10,665 nt of DNA from JAGQNP01 sp038257245 (GTDB lineage: Bacteria > Patescibacteriota > Saccharimonadia > Saccharimonadales > JACQNP01): positions 1 to 10,665 of the forward strand of contig JBBSJL010000019.1 in assembly GCA_038257245.1 (NCBI GenBank). Direction: 5' to 3'. This document shows, in pieces, positions 5,739 to 10,665 of the stretch; the first letter of the stretch is position 1; the number at the start of each line of letters is the position of its first letter. Made by a program: the position numbers and the translations under genes. The notes under the pieces were generated by a model. The model was not told where the DNA came from. It saw only the letters and a list, made by a program, of their open reading frames with translations, and searched no databases.

Positions 5739-5767
5739 TTGCATAATTAACTATAATCTAGTATTAT
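5739..5767 (+). promoter_or_regulatory. Promoter of the one-TM protein gene
   Basis: TTGCAT (5739-5744) and TATTAT (5762-5767) lie 17 bases apart. A perfect TATAAT at 5752-5757 is an alternative -10 but has no matching -35. Transcription would start near 5774, leaving about 30 bases before ATG 5805. Confidence 0.55.
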
Positions 5768-5804
5768 AGTGTAAATCACCGGTGGAGAAAGTTGATTAAT
5801 AGTT

Positions 5805-6215
5805 ATGGCATTATTTAGACGCAACAAGAATGATTCAGCTACTACTGGATATTATCAGAGTCCAGAAGCTGAAAACAAACCAATGGCTTGGTTACTAGCT
5901 ATTGCAACATTCGTGATCACTCTATTGATAATTTTGGTACTGTTTTTCGTAGGAAAATGGGCATGGAATAAGATTTCTGGCGACAATGATAATCAACAGG
6001 CAACACAATCACAACCGCAGAGTGAGCAGACCAACACTTCAGGCAACACTGATAACAAAGAATCAACTGATACAGTGAACGGCGCAACGCATGTGACAAC
6101 AGACCCTGGTCCTCAAACAAGTAGCGCCAGCACCTCTACACCTTCACAAGCAATTACACAGCCAAACACCGGACCAACAGAATTAGTCCGAACTGGCCCC
6201 GATCAAGATCTATAA
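5805..6215 (+). CDS. Single-pass membrane protein with long Ser/Thr/Gln-rich tail
   Basis: The 136-residue product has a short basic N-terminus (FRRNK), one strong membrane segment at about 28-50 (WLLAIATFVITLLIILVLFF) and a long polar tail (about 57-136) rich in Ser, Thr, Gln and Asn, probably disordered and outside the cell. The positive N-terminal side suggests an N-in, C-out topology. The end reads NTGPTELVRTGPDQDL. LVRTG resembles a sortase LPxTG motif, but no second hydrophobic segment or basic tail follows, so it is not a normal sorting signal. ATG 5805 is the only usable start in frame; the nearest SD-like sequence (GGTGGAG, 5781-5787) is 17 bases away, which is too far. Its stop directly abuts the stop of the convergent neighbour. 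Function unknown. Confidence 0.75.
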   Translation: MALFRRNKNDSATTGYYQSPEAENKPMAWLLAIATFVITLLIILVLFFVGKWAWNKISGDNDNQQATQSQPQSEQTNTSGNTDNKESTDTVNGATHVTTDPGPQTSSASTSTPSQAITQPNTGPTELVRTGPDQDL

Positions 6216-6686
6216 TTATTGATTATTCTGCTGAGTAAAGTAGTTGATTTCATTCACTACATCTAGTAATGCTTGAGCACGAGACTTTTCATCTGTTATT
6301 TGTTTGGCAGCCTCATATGCTGCTTTAATTAGTGCCTGATTATCAGAAGCTTGAATCATCATCATGGTTGTTTTGAACTTTTCTTCTGGTGACTGATCAA
6401 GGTGTTCAATCAAAGGGTTCAATGCGCTAAGAGCGTCTTGCTTGATACTTAGTAAGTCGCCACTAGAATCATCAGTTGCAGGTATGTCACTTGCTGGCGG
6501 AGTGGTCAAGGGTTCAGGGTTATCATTCTGCGGAGGTGGGCTTTGAGGTTGGTCGTTATTGATACCCGAGTTGTTATTATCCTGATTATTGCTGTCACTA
6601 TTATTATCGTTGGGCGGAAGTTGCCCATATGGATTATTGTCTTGTGGCTGCGCTGGCTGCCCTTGTTGACCATTCTGATCGTACAT
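6216..6686 (-). CDS. Hypothetical protein with Q/N/P-rich N-terminus and helical C-terminal domain
   Basis: Residues 1-75 of this 156-residue protein are low-complexity Gln/Asn/Pro/Asp (for example QPQSPPPQNDNPEP), almost certainly disordered. Residues 77-150 form a compact helical region (ALSALNPLIEHLDQSPEEKF, TTMMMIQASDNQALIKAAYE, and a final helix to EINYFTQQ). There is no signal peptide or membrane segment, so it should be cytoplasmic. The start at 6686 is supported by a G-rich SD (AGGGGGTGG, 6691-6699 on the minus strand), 4 bases before ATG. The normal, non-repetitive C-terminal half argues that it is a real gene and not a compositional artefact. I recognise no named family. The gene is monocistronic, convergent with the one-TM protein and divergent from the isomerase. 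Confidence 0.75.
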   Translation of the reverse strand: MYDQNGQQGQPAQPQDNNPYGQLPPNDNNSDSNNQDNNNSGINNDQPQSPPPQNDNPEPLTTPPASDIPATDDSSGDLLSIKQDALSALNPLIEHLDQSPEEKFKTTMMMIQASDNQALIKAAYEAAKQITDEKSRAQALLDVVNEINYFTQQNNQ

Positions 6687-6740
6687 GTTTCCACCCCCTA
6701 AAGTTTGTTGAAATATTCATAAGCACTATAGCATAAAAAC

Positions 6741-6770
6741 TTCGTAGAGTGGAGCATGATTTGCTAAGAT
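6741..6770 (+). promoter_or_regulatory. Weak candidate promoter of the isomerase gene
   Basis: TTCGTA (6741-6746) and TAAGAT (6765-6770) are 18 bases apart. Both are poor matches to the consensus. They are the best pair I see ahead of the clear SD GGAGGG (6789-6794). Confidence 0.3.
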
Positions 6771-6797
6771 AAGCGTAGCAGATTAAACGGAGGGAAG

Positions 6798-7829
6798 ATG
6801 TTAGACGATTTAAAGTTGATTCATGAACGTGATGCACAAGATGCACTAGGGATAGCAGAAAAGCAGTGGGAGCAACTTAAGTATGACTACGGTGTAGAGT
6901 GCAAACCTAACGGCTCTGTTACAAATGTAGTAATTGGTGGTATGGGAGGATCGGCTTTGGCAGCATCGATACTGAGTAGCTGGCCCAAACTAAAAGTACC
7001 TCTCCAGATTGTAAGGAATTATGATTTACCTGAATACGCAAATGAAAACACGTTGTTTGTGGCTTCTAGTTACTCTGGTAATACCGAAGAGACACTTTCT
7101 GCACTGAAACAGGCAGAGGAAAGTGGTTGCGACATTGTTGTTATTGCGGCGGGTGGTGAGTTAGCCCAAATCGCCCAAGATAAGAACTATCCATTATTTA
7201 GCATCCCTAGTAATTTTCAACCCAGGATGGCTGTTTTTTATAATTTTGCTGCGTTAATACAGCTGTTTGAATCAATGGAGTTGATATCAACTGGGAGTGT
7301 GGACGAGTTGAATATCACGGCGGATTGGTTATCCGATCAGACCAAAACATGGTTACCTGATGCCCATACTAAAAATAACTTAGCAAAGGAAATAGCTCTA
7401 GAACTAGTAGGTAAGTCTGTAGCTATATACTCTGGCCCACTTCTATCTCCTGCAGGCTATAAGTGGAAAATTAATTTCAACGAAAATGCTAAGAATGTAG
7501 CGTGGTGCAATCAGATCCCCGAGTTTAATCATAATGAGTTTCTTGGCTGGACAAGCCACCCCGTTGATAAACCATACGCCGTGATTGATCTAAGGTCAAA
7601 ACTGGAACACGAACGAGTTACAAAGCGGTTTGGAATTACAGAGAAGCTACTTTCTGGCAGGAGACCTTCACCAAACATTGTAGATGTTGATGCTGACACA
7701 CCCCTAAAGGCTCTTTTGTGGGTAATTGTTCTCGGAGATTTTGTCAGTTTGTACCTCGCTATATTAAACGGATTAAATCCAACACCAGTTGATCTTATTG
7801 AGAAACTGAAAGCTGCTTTGAAAGACTAG
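6798..7829 (+). CDS. Bifunctional phosphoglucose/phosphomannose isomerase
   Basis: The enzyme interconverts glucose-6-phosphate or mannose-6-phosphate with fructose-6-phosphate, linking glycolysis to mannose-based sugar synthesis in the cytoplasm. The 343-residue protein has two SIS domains, as in the archaeal-type bifunctional family (Pyrobaculum and relatives). Visible motifs are IGGMGGSALA (46-55), SSYSGNTEET (90-99; the Ser/Thr phosphate-binding loop), QPRMAVFY (141-148) with its conserved Arg, and PEFNHNEFLGW (241-251), the block that carries the catalytic Glu in characterised members. The C-terminus (LNPTPVDLIEKLKAAL) is typical. Classical bacterial PGI is about 550 residues and unrelated in layout, so this gene is probably the cell's compact substitute. 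The start is set by GGAGGG at 6789-6794. The gene stands alone, with a possible small ORF 29 bases downstream. Confidence 0.93.
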   Translation: MLDDLKLIHERDAQDALGIAEKQWEQLKYDYGVECKPNGSVTNVVIGGMGGSALAASILSSWPKLKVPLQIVRNYDLPEYANENTLFVASSYSGNTEETLSALKQAEESGCDIVVIAAGGELAQIAQDKNYPLFSIPSNFQPRMAVFYNFAALIQLFESMELISTGSVDELNITADWLSDQTKTWLPDAHTKNNLAKEIALELVGKSVAIYSGPLLSPAGYKWKINFNENAKNVAWCNQIPEFNHNEFLGWTSHPVDKPYAVIDLRSKLEHERVTKRFGITEKLLSGRRPSPNIVDVDADTPLKALLWVIVLGDFVSLYLAILNGLNPTPVDLIEKLKAALKD

Positions 7830-7858
7830 ATTATATCTACGAATCCCAAAGAGTGAGT

Positions 7859-7930
7859 ATGTCAAAAAAATTTGATCCTGGGTTTGTGGCAGATGCACCT
7901 GCTACCGAATCGTTCGTTAGAGCTAAATAG
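7859..7930 (+). CDS. Possible small protein of 23 residues
   Basis: ATG 7859 opens a frame ending in TAG at 7928-7930. The peptide reads MSKKFDPGFVADAPA followed by TESFVRAK. AAGAG (7849-7853) lies 5 bases upstream and could serve as an SD. It fills most of the gap between the isomerase and the convergent CarS-like gene and overlaps the latter's last 8 bases antisense. Chance cannot be excluded at this length. Confidence 0.3.
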   Translation: MSKKFDPGFVADAPATESFVRAK

Positions 7931-8474
7931 GCTTATCTTTTAGCTTGAGCAGGAAGCCAATGTAGCTCCAAAACAGATGAGCCGCGAACCAAGTTACTAG
8001 AACAAGTATGTTCATCCAGAATGATAAGATCACAAAAGGAATTGAGAATACCAGACCACCAATTATGTAGTCAACCTGGTCAAATGGGAACCAACTTTCA
8101 CCCGGTTTTACTCCAACTCGACGTTTGGCGAAACTTTCGACTGCATCGCCGACCAAAGCGCCTGTGCCGAGGGCAGCACCGACAACAAACATGTCCAAGG
8201 TCGGGATAAGCGCTGAAACACTTACATAATTTATGGATTCGGGGTAAATTATGTAAGTAATAACACTGGTCATCCCTCCACAAAAGGCTCCAAACACAAG
8301 TCCTCGCCACGTTTTATTTGCCCCAAAGATTCTTATTCTACGGTAACTTTTTCCAAAATCTAATGGCGTATCCCAGTCTTTTAAAATAGGGATCTTTTTG
8401 GCAAATACAGGGCTGGCGTTAGCAATACCAGCAGGCAAGAAAAACCAAAGGGCAAACATTATGTTATCAATCAT
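7923..8474 (-). CDS. carS: CarS-like (DUF46) CDP-archaeol synthase family membrane protein
   Basis: CarS enzymes activate a lipid phosphate with CTP: in archaea, CTP plus digeranylgeranylglyceryl phosphate gives CDP-archaeol and pyrophosphate. The 183-residue protein has about five membrane segments (about 3-20, 58-77, 88-108, 137-154, 156-175). It carries the family motifs PLDFGKSYRRIRIFGANKTW (37-56) and GDAVESFAKRRVGVKPGESW (109-128) followed by FPFDQVDYIIGG; the Lys/Arg/Asp cluster is the likely CTP-Mg site. Archaeal members are about 165-180 residues, so the length fits. The natural substrate in a bacterium is unknown, and an ether lipid should not be assumed. Its ATG overlaps the end of the PHP gene by 8 bases (ATGATTGA), so translation is coupled. 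It is last in an operon with a CDP-alcohol phosphatidyltransferase. Confidence 0.88.
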   Translation of the reverse strand: MIDNIMFALWFFLPAGIANASPVFAKKIPILKDWDTPLDFGKSYRRIRIFGANKTWRGLVFGAFCGGMTSVITYIIYPESINYVSVSALIPTLDMFVVGAALGTGALVGDAVESFAKRRVGVKPGESWFPFDQVDYIIGGLVFSIPFVILSFWMNILVLVTWFAAHLFWSYIGFLLKLKDKPI

Positions 8475-9120
8475 TCTTTGTCACTTTCTTACGTAGTTTG
8501 TGGTATTTGGGGTATAAAAGAGCCCGCACTTTTGGTCTTTCTGTAATTGGTGTGCCAGAAGTGATTAAACTTATAATGTTTTCTCTCGTTGGTGGTTCCG
8601 AAACGATATTATAGGTCTTACCTAGCCCATGAATGCCATGTGCATCACTGCTGGCAGCCCCGGGTTTGTAGTTTAATTTAGCCCAAACAACGGTTTGATC
8701 ACTTCTGTTCTGTGCAAAAGCGCGACCATTACAGACTTCTATAATGTCTATTTCGTCCGAAATTGCTTCTAATATTTCTGGGTGAAGGCCCTTTCTGACA
8801 GTTTCAAACGGATGGGGGATATATACTACTCCGTCTTGTTCACGGATAGCTTTGATAGCGTCAATTGGCGAGAGACCAGCCGGTACCACAGACTTTAAGT
8901 ATAGCCCTATAATTTCGCCCTCTGTGGTCATTATTTCTTCGCCAACAATTATCTTGTCACCCAGTTCGCTCTGTAATGTCAGGGCAAAACTAACACTATT
9001 GTGATCGGTTATAGCTATATAATCTAGCACCCCAGATTCTAGGACCTTTTTGTACTGTGCGTGTGTAATACCGCCGTCAGATGATGTAGTCGAGTGTGTA
9101 TGAAGATCGAGTTTATACAT
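8467..9120 (-). CDS. PHP-domain metal-dependent phosphoesterase
   Basis: PHP proteins are metal-dependent phosphoesterases related to histidinol phosphatase and the PHP domain of DNA polymerase III; the TrpH/RNase AM branch removes nucleotides or phosphates. This 217-residue protein keeps the expected metal ligands: DLHTHS with His7 and His9, Asp15, ITDHNS with His40, GEE (60-62), IPHPFE with His103, VCNGR (129-133), and SSDAHG with Asp159 and His161. It ends in a basic tail (YPKYHKLRKKVTKND), with no membrane segment. The start at 9120 follows the upstream gene's TAA directly, with GAGG (9127-9130) 6 bases before it. Its stop overlaps the CarS-like start. The placement between two lipid-headgroup enzymes hints at a phosphatase in that pathway, but a nucleic-acid or nucleotide substrate is equally possible. 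Confidence 0.9.
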   Translation of the reverse strand: MYKLDLHTHSTTSSDGGITHAQYKKVLESGVLDYIAITDHNSVSFALTLQSELGDKIIVGEEIMTTEGEIIGLYLKSVVPAGLSPIDAIKAIREQDGVVYIPHPFETVRKGLHPEILEAISDEIDIIEVCNGRAFAQNRSDQTVVWAKLNYKPGAASSDAHGIHGLGKTYNIVSEPPTRENIISLITSGTPITERPKVRALLYPKYHKLRKKVTKND

Positions 9121-9750
9121 TTAAAGCCTCGTGTTGATGTTCTGAAAACGTTGAATTATTGTTATTCCAGAACCCAGTGCAATAGTTACGATAACGACCG
9201 GCAACAGGTTAAATGTCAGTCCAATAACTAATAAGAATATTCTGATATCAAAACTCATTATCCCATTACGAAATGAGCTATTCTTGGCATGATCATTCTT
9301 AGGTTTATTTTTAGTTAATGCCTCCCCCCACGCGTTGATGTAGCTAACTGTAACCGCAGCTCCACAAGCAACAACTGCCCAAATTGCCCAGTATGGCTGC
9401 CCAAGACTTACGAAACTATACGATATTCCTACGTAAAGCATTACTTCTTTGACTCGGTCAGTTAGAGAATCAAGCAACATGCCTTTATCAGACTGGCTTT
9501 TTTGTAATCGGGCCAGTGAACCGTCTAATGTATCGAATAGTCCAAAAATAACTAACAGTATCGCCGCTAGAACGTATTCATTGGTGGCAATTAGCCATGC
9601 GATGGGTAAGTGTGCCATTAAACCTGTAATCGTAACCATGTTTGGCGAAATGCGCCCACCAGAAAGCTTATCTAGGTCCTTCGCAACCCTATGCATGAAT
9701 GATTTAACCAGCCTTCTAATTGGTTCAATAACAGTATCCATGTGCACCAT
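9121..9750 (-). CDS. CDP-alcohol phosphatidyltransferase family protein
   Basis: Members move a phospho-alcohol from a CDP-activated donor to an acceptor alcohol in the membrane, as in phosphatidylglycerophosphate or phosphatidylinositol-phosphate synthesis. The complete signature DG-x2-AR-x8-G-x3-D-x3-D is present: Asp73, Asp76-Gly77, Ala80-Arg81, Gly90, Asp94 and Asp98, so all metal and CDP ligands are kept. The 209-residue protein has about five to six membrane segments and the usual N-terminal SPNMVTITGL. The acceptor alcohol cannot be read from sequence. The start is uncertain: ATG 9750 overlaps a TATAAT -10 box (9749-9754), and transcription from it would begin next to the in-frame ATG at 9741, making that a possible leaderless start. 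It is first gene of an operon with the PHP and CarS-like genes. Confidence 0.92.
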   Translation of the reverse strand: MVHMDTVIEPIRRLVKSFMHRVAKDLDKLSGGRISPNMVTITGLMAHLPIAWLIATNEYVLAAILLVIFGLFDTLDGSLARLQKSQSDKGMLLDSLTDRVKEVMLYVGISYSFVSLGQPYWAIWAVVACGAAVTVSYINAWGEALTKNKPKNDHAKNSSFRNGIMSFDIRIFLLVIGLTFNLLPVVIVTIALGSGITIIQRFQNINTRL

Positions 9751-9771
9751 TATACCTAAATTCGGTATACT
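9749..9771. promoter_or_regulatory. Overlapping divergent promoters of the lipid operon and the DUF1361 gene
   Basis: On the minus strand TATAAT at 9749-9754 would start RNA near 9742. On the plus strand TATACT at 9766-9771, with a poor -35 (TGCACC, 9743-9748, 17-base spacing), would start RNA near 9778. The start codons lie 0-6 bases from these points, and neither gene has a good SD. Confidence 0.5.
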
Positions 9772-9783
9772 AGAGTTAGAACT

Positions 9784-10461
9784 ATGAGTGCAAAAGTTAA
9801 TAAAGGGGTGTTAACTCGTCATAAAGGGCTGATCCATGCTCTGTTAATTGCAAACAGCATGAGCTTATTGCTATTTACCCTTCGCGTGATTGATTCGGGG
9901 AACTTTCGTTATTGGTTTCTGGTTTGGAACCTTGTATTGGCTTGGTTACCATTAATGTTCGCACTTTGGCTGACCGTTAGGTTGAGAACACAAAAGTGGC
10001 TGGAGCCCGGCAATGTAATATTGACTGTTTTGTGGCTTGGATTTTTACCTAATAGTTTTTATTTAGTAAGTGACCTAATACATTTGCAAACTACGTCCGA
10101 GGTTAGTGTTTTGTATGACGCAGTGCTATTTACCTCGTTAATTTTTAACGGGTTTGTAAGCGGATGTATCAGCTTGTATTTTGTTCATATTGAGCTTCTA
10201 AAGCGTATATCGGCTAGAATTGCTCACAGTCTAATAGGAATTGTTTTGTTGTTGTGCAGTTTTGCAATTTATCTGGGCAGGGCACTCAGATGGAATACCT
10301 GGGATGTGTTTTTGCATCCAACTAGTTTGATATTTGATGTCAGTGAACAAGTTGTTAATCGAGCCGCACAATCCCGGGCGTCGGTGACCACGTTTTCGTT
10401 TTTTATACTTCTCGGTGGCATGTATATGGTAATTTGGCAGCTGGCTAAGGCCCGCGACTAA
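9784..10461 (+). CDS. DUF1361 family membrane protein
   Basis: The 225-residue integral membrane protein has about six hydrophobic segments (about 15-35, 43-65, 77-96, 110-134, 145-163, 202-221). It shows family-typical blocks: FLVWNLVLAWLPLMFALWL (45-63), LGFLPNSFYLVSDLIHL (85-101), the VLYDAVLF segment, and YLGRALRWNTWDVF (163-176), whose Arg/Trp/Asp residues are the most conserved-looking part. DUF1361 has no established function that I know of. The start ATG 9784 has no SD; a TATACT -10 box ends 12 bases before it, so the leader would be only about 6 bases. It is divergent from the lipid operon and 47 bases upstream of argS. Confidence 0.88.
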   Translation: MSAKVNKGVLTRHKGLIHALLIANSMSLLLFTLRVIDSGNFRYWFLVWNLVLAWLPLMFALWLTVRLRTQKWLEPGNVILTVLWLGFLPNSFYLVSDLIHLQTTSEVSVLYDAVLFTSLIFNGFVSGCISLYFVHIELLKRISARIAHSLIGIVLLLCSFAIYLGRALRWNTWDVFLHPTSLIFDVSEQVVNRAAQSRASVTTFSFFILLGGMYMVIWQLAKARD

Positions 10462-10489
10462 TGAAGCGCAAATCTTTTTAGATACAACC

Positions 10490-10498
10490 TGTTATAAT
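10490..10498 (+). promoter_or_regulatory. Extended -10 promoter of argS
   Basis: TGTTATAAT is an extended -10 (TGn plus perfect TATAAT). No clear -35 is present, as is usual for this class. RNA would start near 10505, only about 4 bases before the argS ATG. Confidence 0.55.
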
Positions 10499-10508
10499 TA
10501 CATCTGTT

Positions 10509-10665
10509 ATGGAGCAATTGAAGCAAAAAATACAGGTTATTGTAATTGATTTGTTCGGTAGCAATATCGACATAGAATTAACTCGCCCCGATGAACAATT
10601 CGGCGATTTTTCCACCAACGTTGCTATGCAGCTGACAAAAAGTGTCGGCCAAAATCCAGGAGAAA
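10509..10665 (+). CDS. argS: Arginyl-tRNA synthetase, N-terminal part (cut by window edge)
   Basis: The first 52 residues match the start of ArgRS, which charges tRNA-Arg with arginine using ATP in the cytoplasm. The clear marker is FGDFSTNVAMQLTKSVGQNP (about 31-50), the conserved motif of the ArgRS-specific N-terminal domain that recognises the tRNA D-loop. It is preceded by a short helical lead (MEQLKQKIQVIVIDLFG). The catalytic domain with its HIGH motif lies beyond the window. There is no Shine-Dalgarno; ATG 10509 lies 10 bases after an extended -10 box, so the leader would be almost absent. An upstream start is unlikely because the frame would run into the promoter. Confidence 0.9.
   Translation, partial: MEQLKQKIQVIVIDLFGSNIDIELTRPDEQFGDFSTNVAMQLTKSVGQNPGE

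Noticed and set aside
6120..6215. Sortase cell-wall sorting signal in the 5805 product
   Set aside because: No hydrophobic segment or basic tail follows LVRTG; the protein ends four residues after TGP.
8467..8474. UGA recoded to glycine, as in some Patescibacteria
   Set aside because: The PHP gene ends TGA TAA, which is uninformative by itself, but glycine is GGN throughout and no gene here contains an internal TGA.
9449..9787. Plus-strand 112-codon ORF
   Set aside because: Antisense to the CDP-alcohol phosphatidyltransferase, whose full catalytic motif is intact; it also overlaps the real DUF1361 start.
1..10665. tRNA, rRNA, CRISPR array, insertion sequence or attachment site
   Set aside because: No cloverleaf-like gene, regularly spaced repeats, transposase or terminal inverted repeats seen on reading both strands.

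Overview
The window looks like a piece of a small, AT-leaning bacterial genome, most likely from the Candidate Phyla Radiation (Patescibacteria), with Saccharibacteria (TM7) my best guess. The reasons are: tightly packed genes with very short gaps; an archaeal-style bifunctional phosphoglucose/phosphomannose isomerase; a CarS-like (DUF46) CDP-alcohol synthase in an otherwise bacterial setting; a GroES/GroEL pair under a bacterial CIRCE element; and several small Q/N/S/T-rich proteins of a kind common in these genomes. The assignment rests on gene content only. The genetic code looks standard: glycine is GGN throughout, and groEL contains no in-frame TGA.

Layout. Positions 2-910 hold the end of an unknown gene and, in the same frame after a TAG, a 162-residue protein with a Cys/His/Glu arrangement like transglutaminase-fold enzymes. 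Positions 1027-3067 are a textbook heat-shock operon: CIRCE operator overlapping a sigma70-type promoter, groES with an unusually short roof loop, then groEL. Convergent to it is a minus-strand pair (3074-4846) of an unrecognised protein and a RecF/ABC-type AAA ATPase, with its own promoter. Divergent from that pair is a TrmB-type winged-helix regulator (4990-5735), split into two frames by an 8-bp tandem duplication. Its near-consensus promoter ends so close to an internal ATG that the mRNA may be leaderless.

Next come a one-TM protein with a long Ser/Thr/Gln tail (5805-6215) and, stop codon against stop codon, a convergent Q/N/P-rich protein (6216-6686). The sugar-phosphate isomerase (6798-7829) is followed by a possible 23-codon ORF. 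A minus-strand operon (9750 down to 7923) encodes a CDP-alcohol phosphatidyltransferase, a PHP-domain phosphoesterase and the CarS-like enzyme with touching or overlapping ORFs, and is probably a lipid-headgroup module. Divergent from it is a DUF1361 membrane protein (9784-10461), then the start of argS, which runs off the right edge.

Functionally, the window mixes housekeeping (chaperonin, sugar-phosphate interconversion, arginyl-tRNA charging) with envelope or lipid functions and several proteins of unknown role. The observations most worth following up are the 8-bp duplication in the regulator, the roof-shortened GroES, the ATPase plus unknown-partner pair, the bacterial CarS/PHP/CDP-alcohol transferase operon, and the recurring promoters that sit within a few bases of start codons. 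I see no tRNA or rRNA genes, CRISPR array or insertion sequence.
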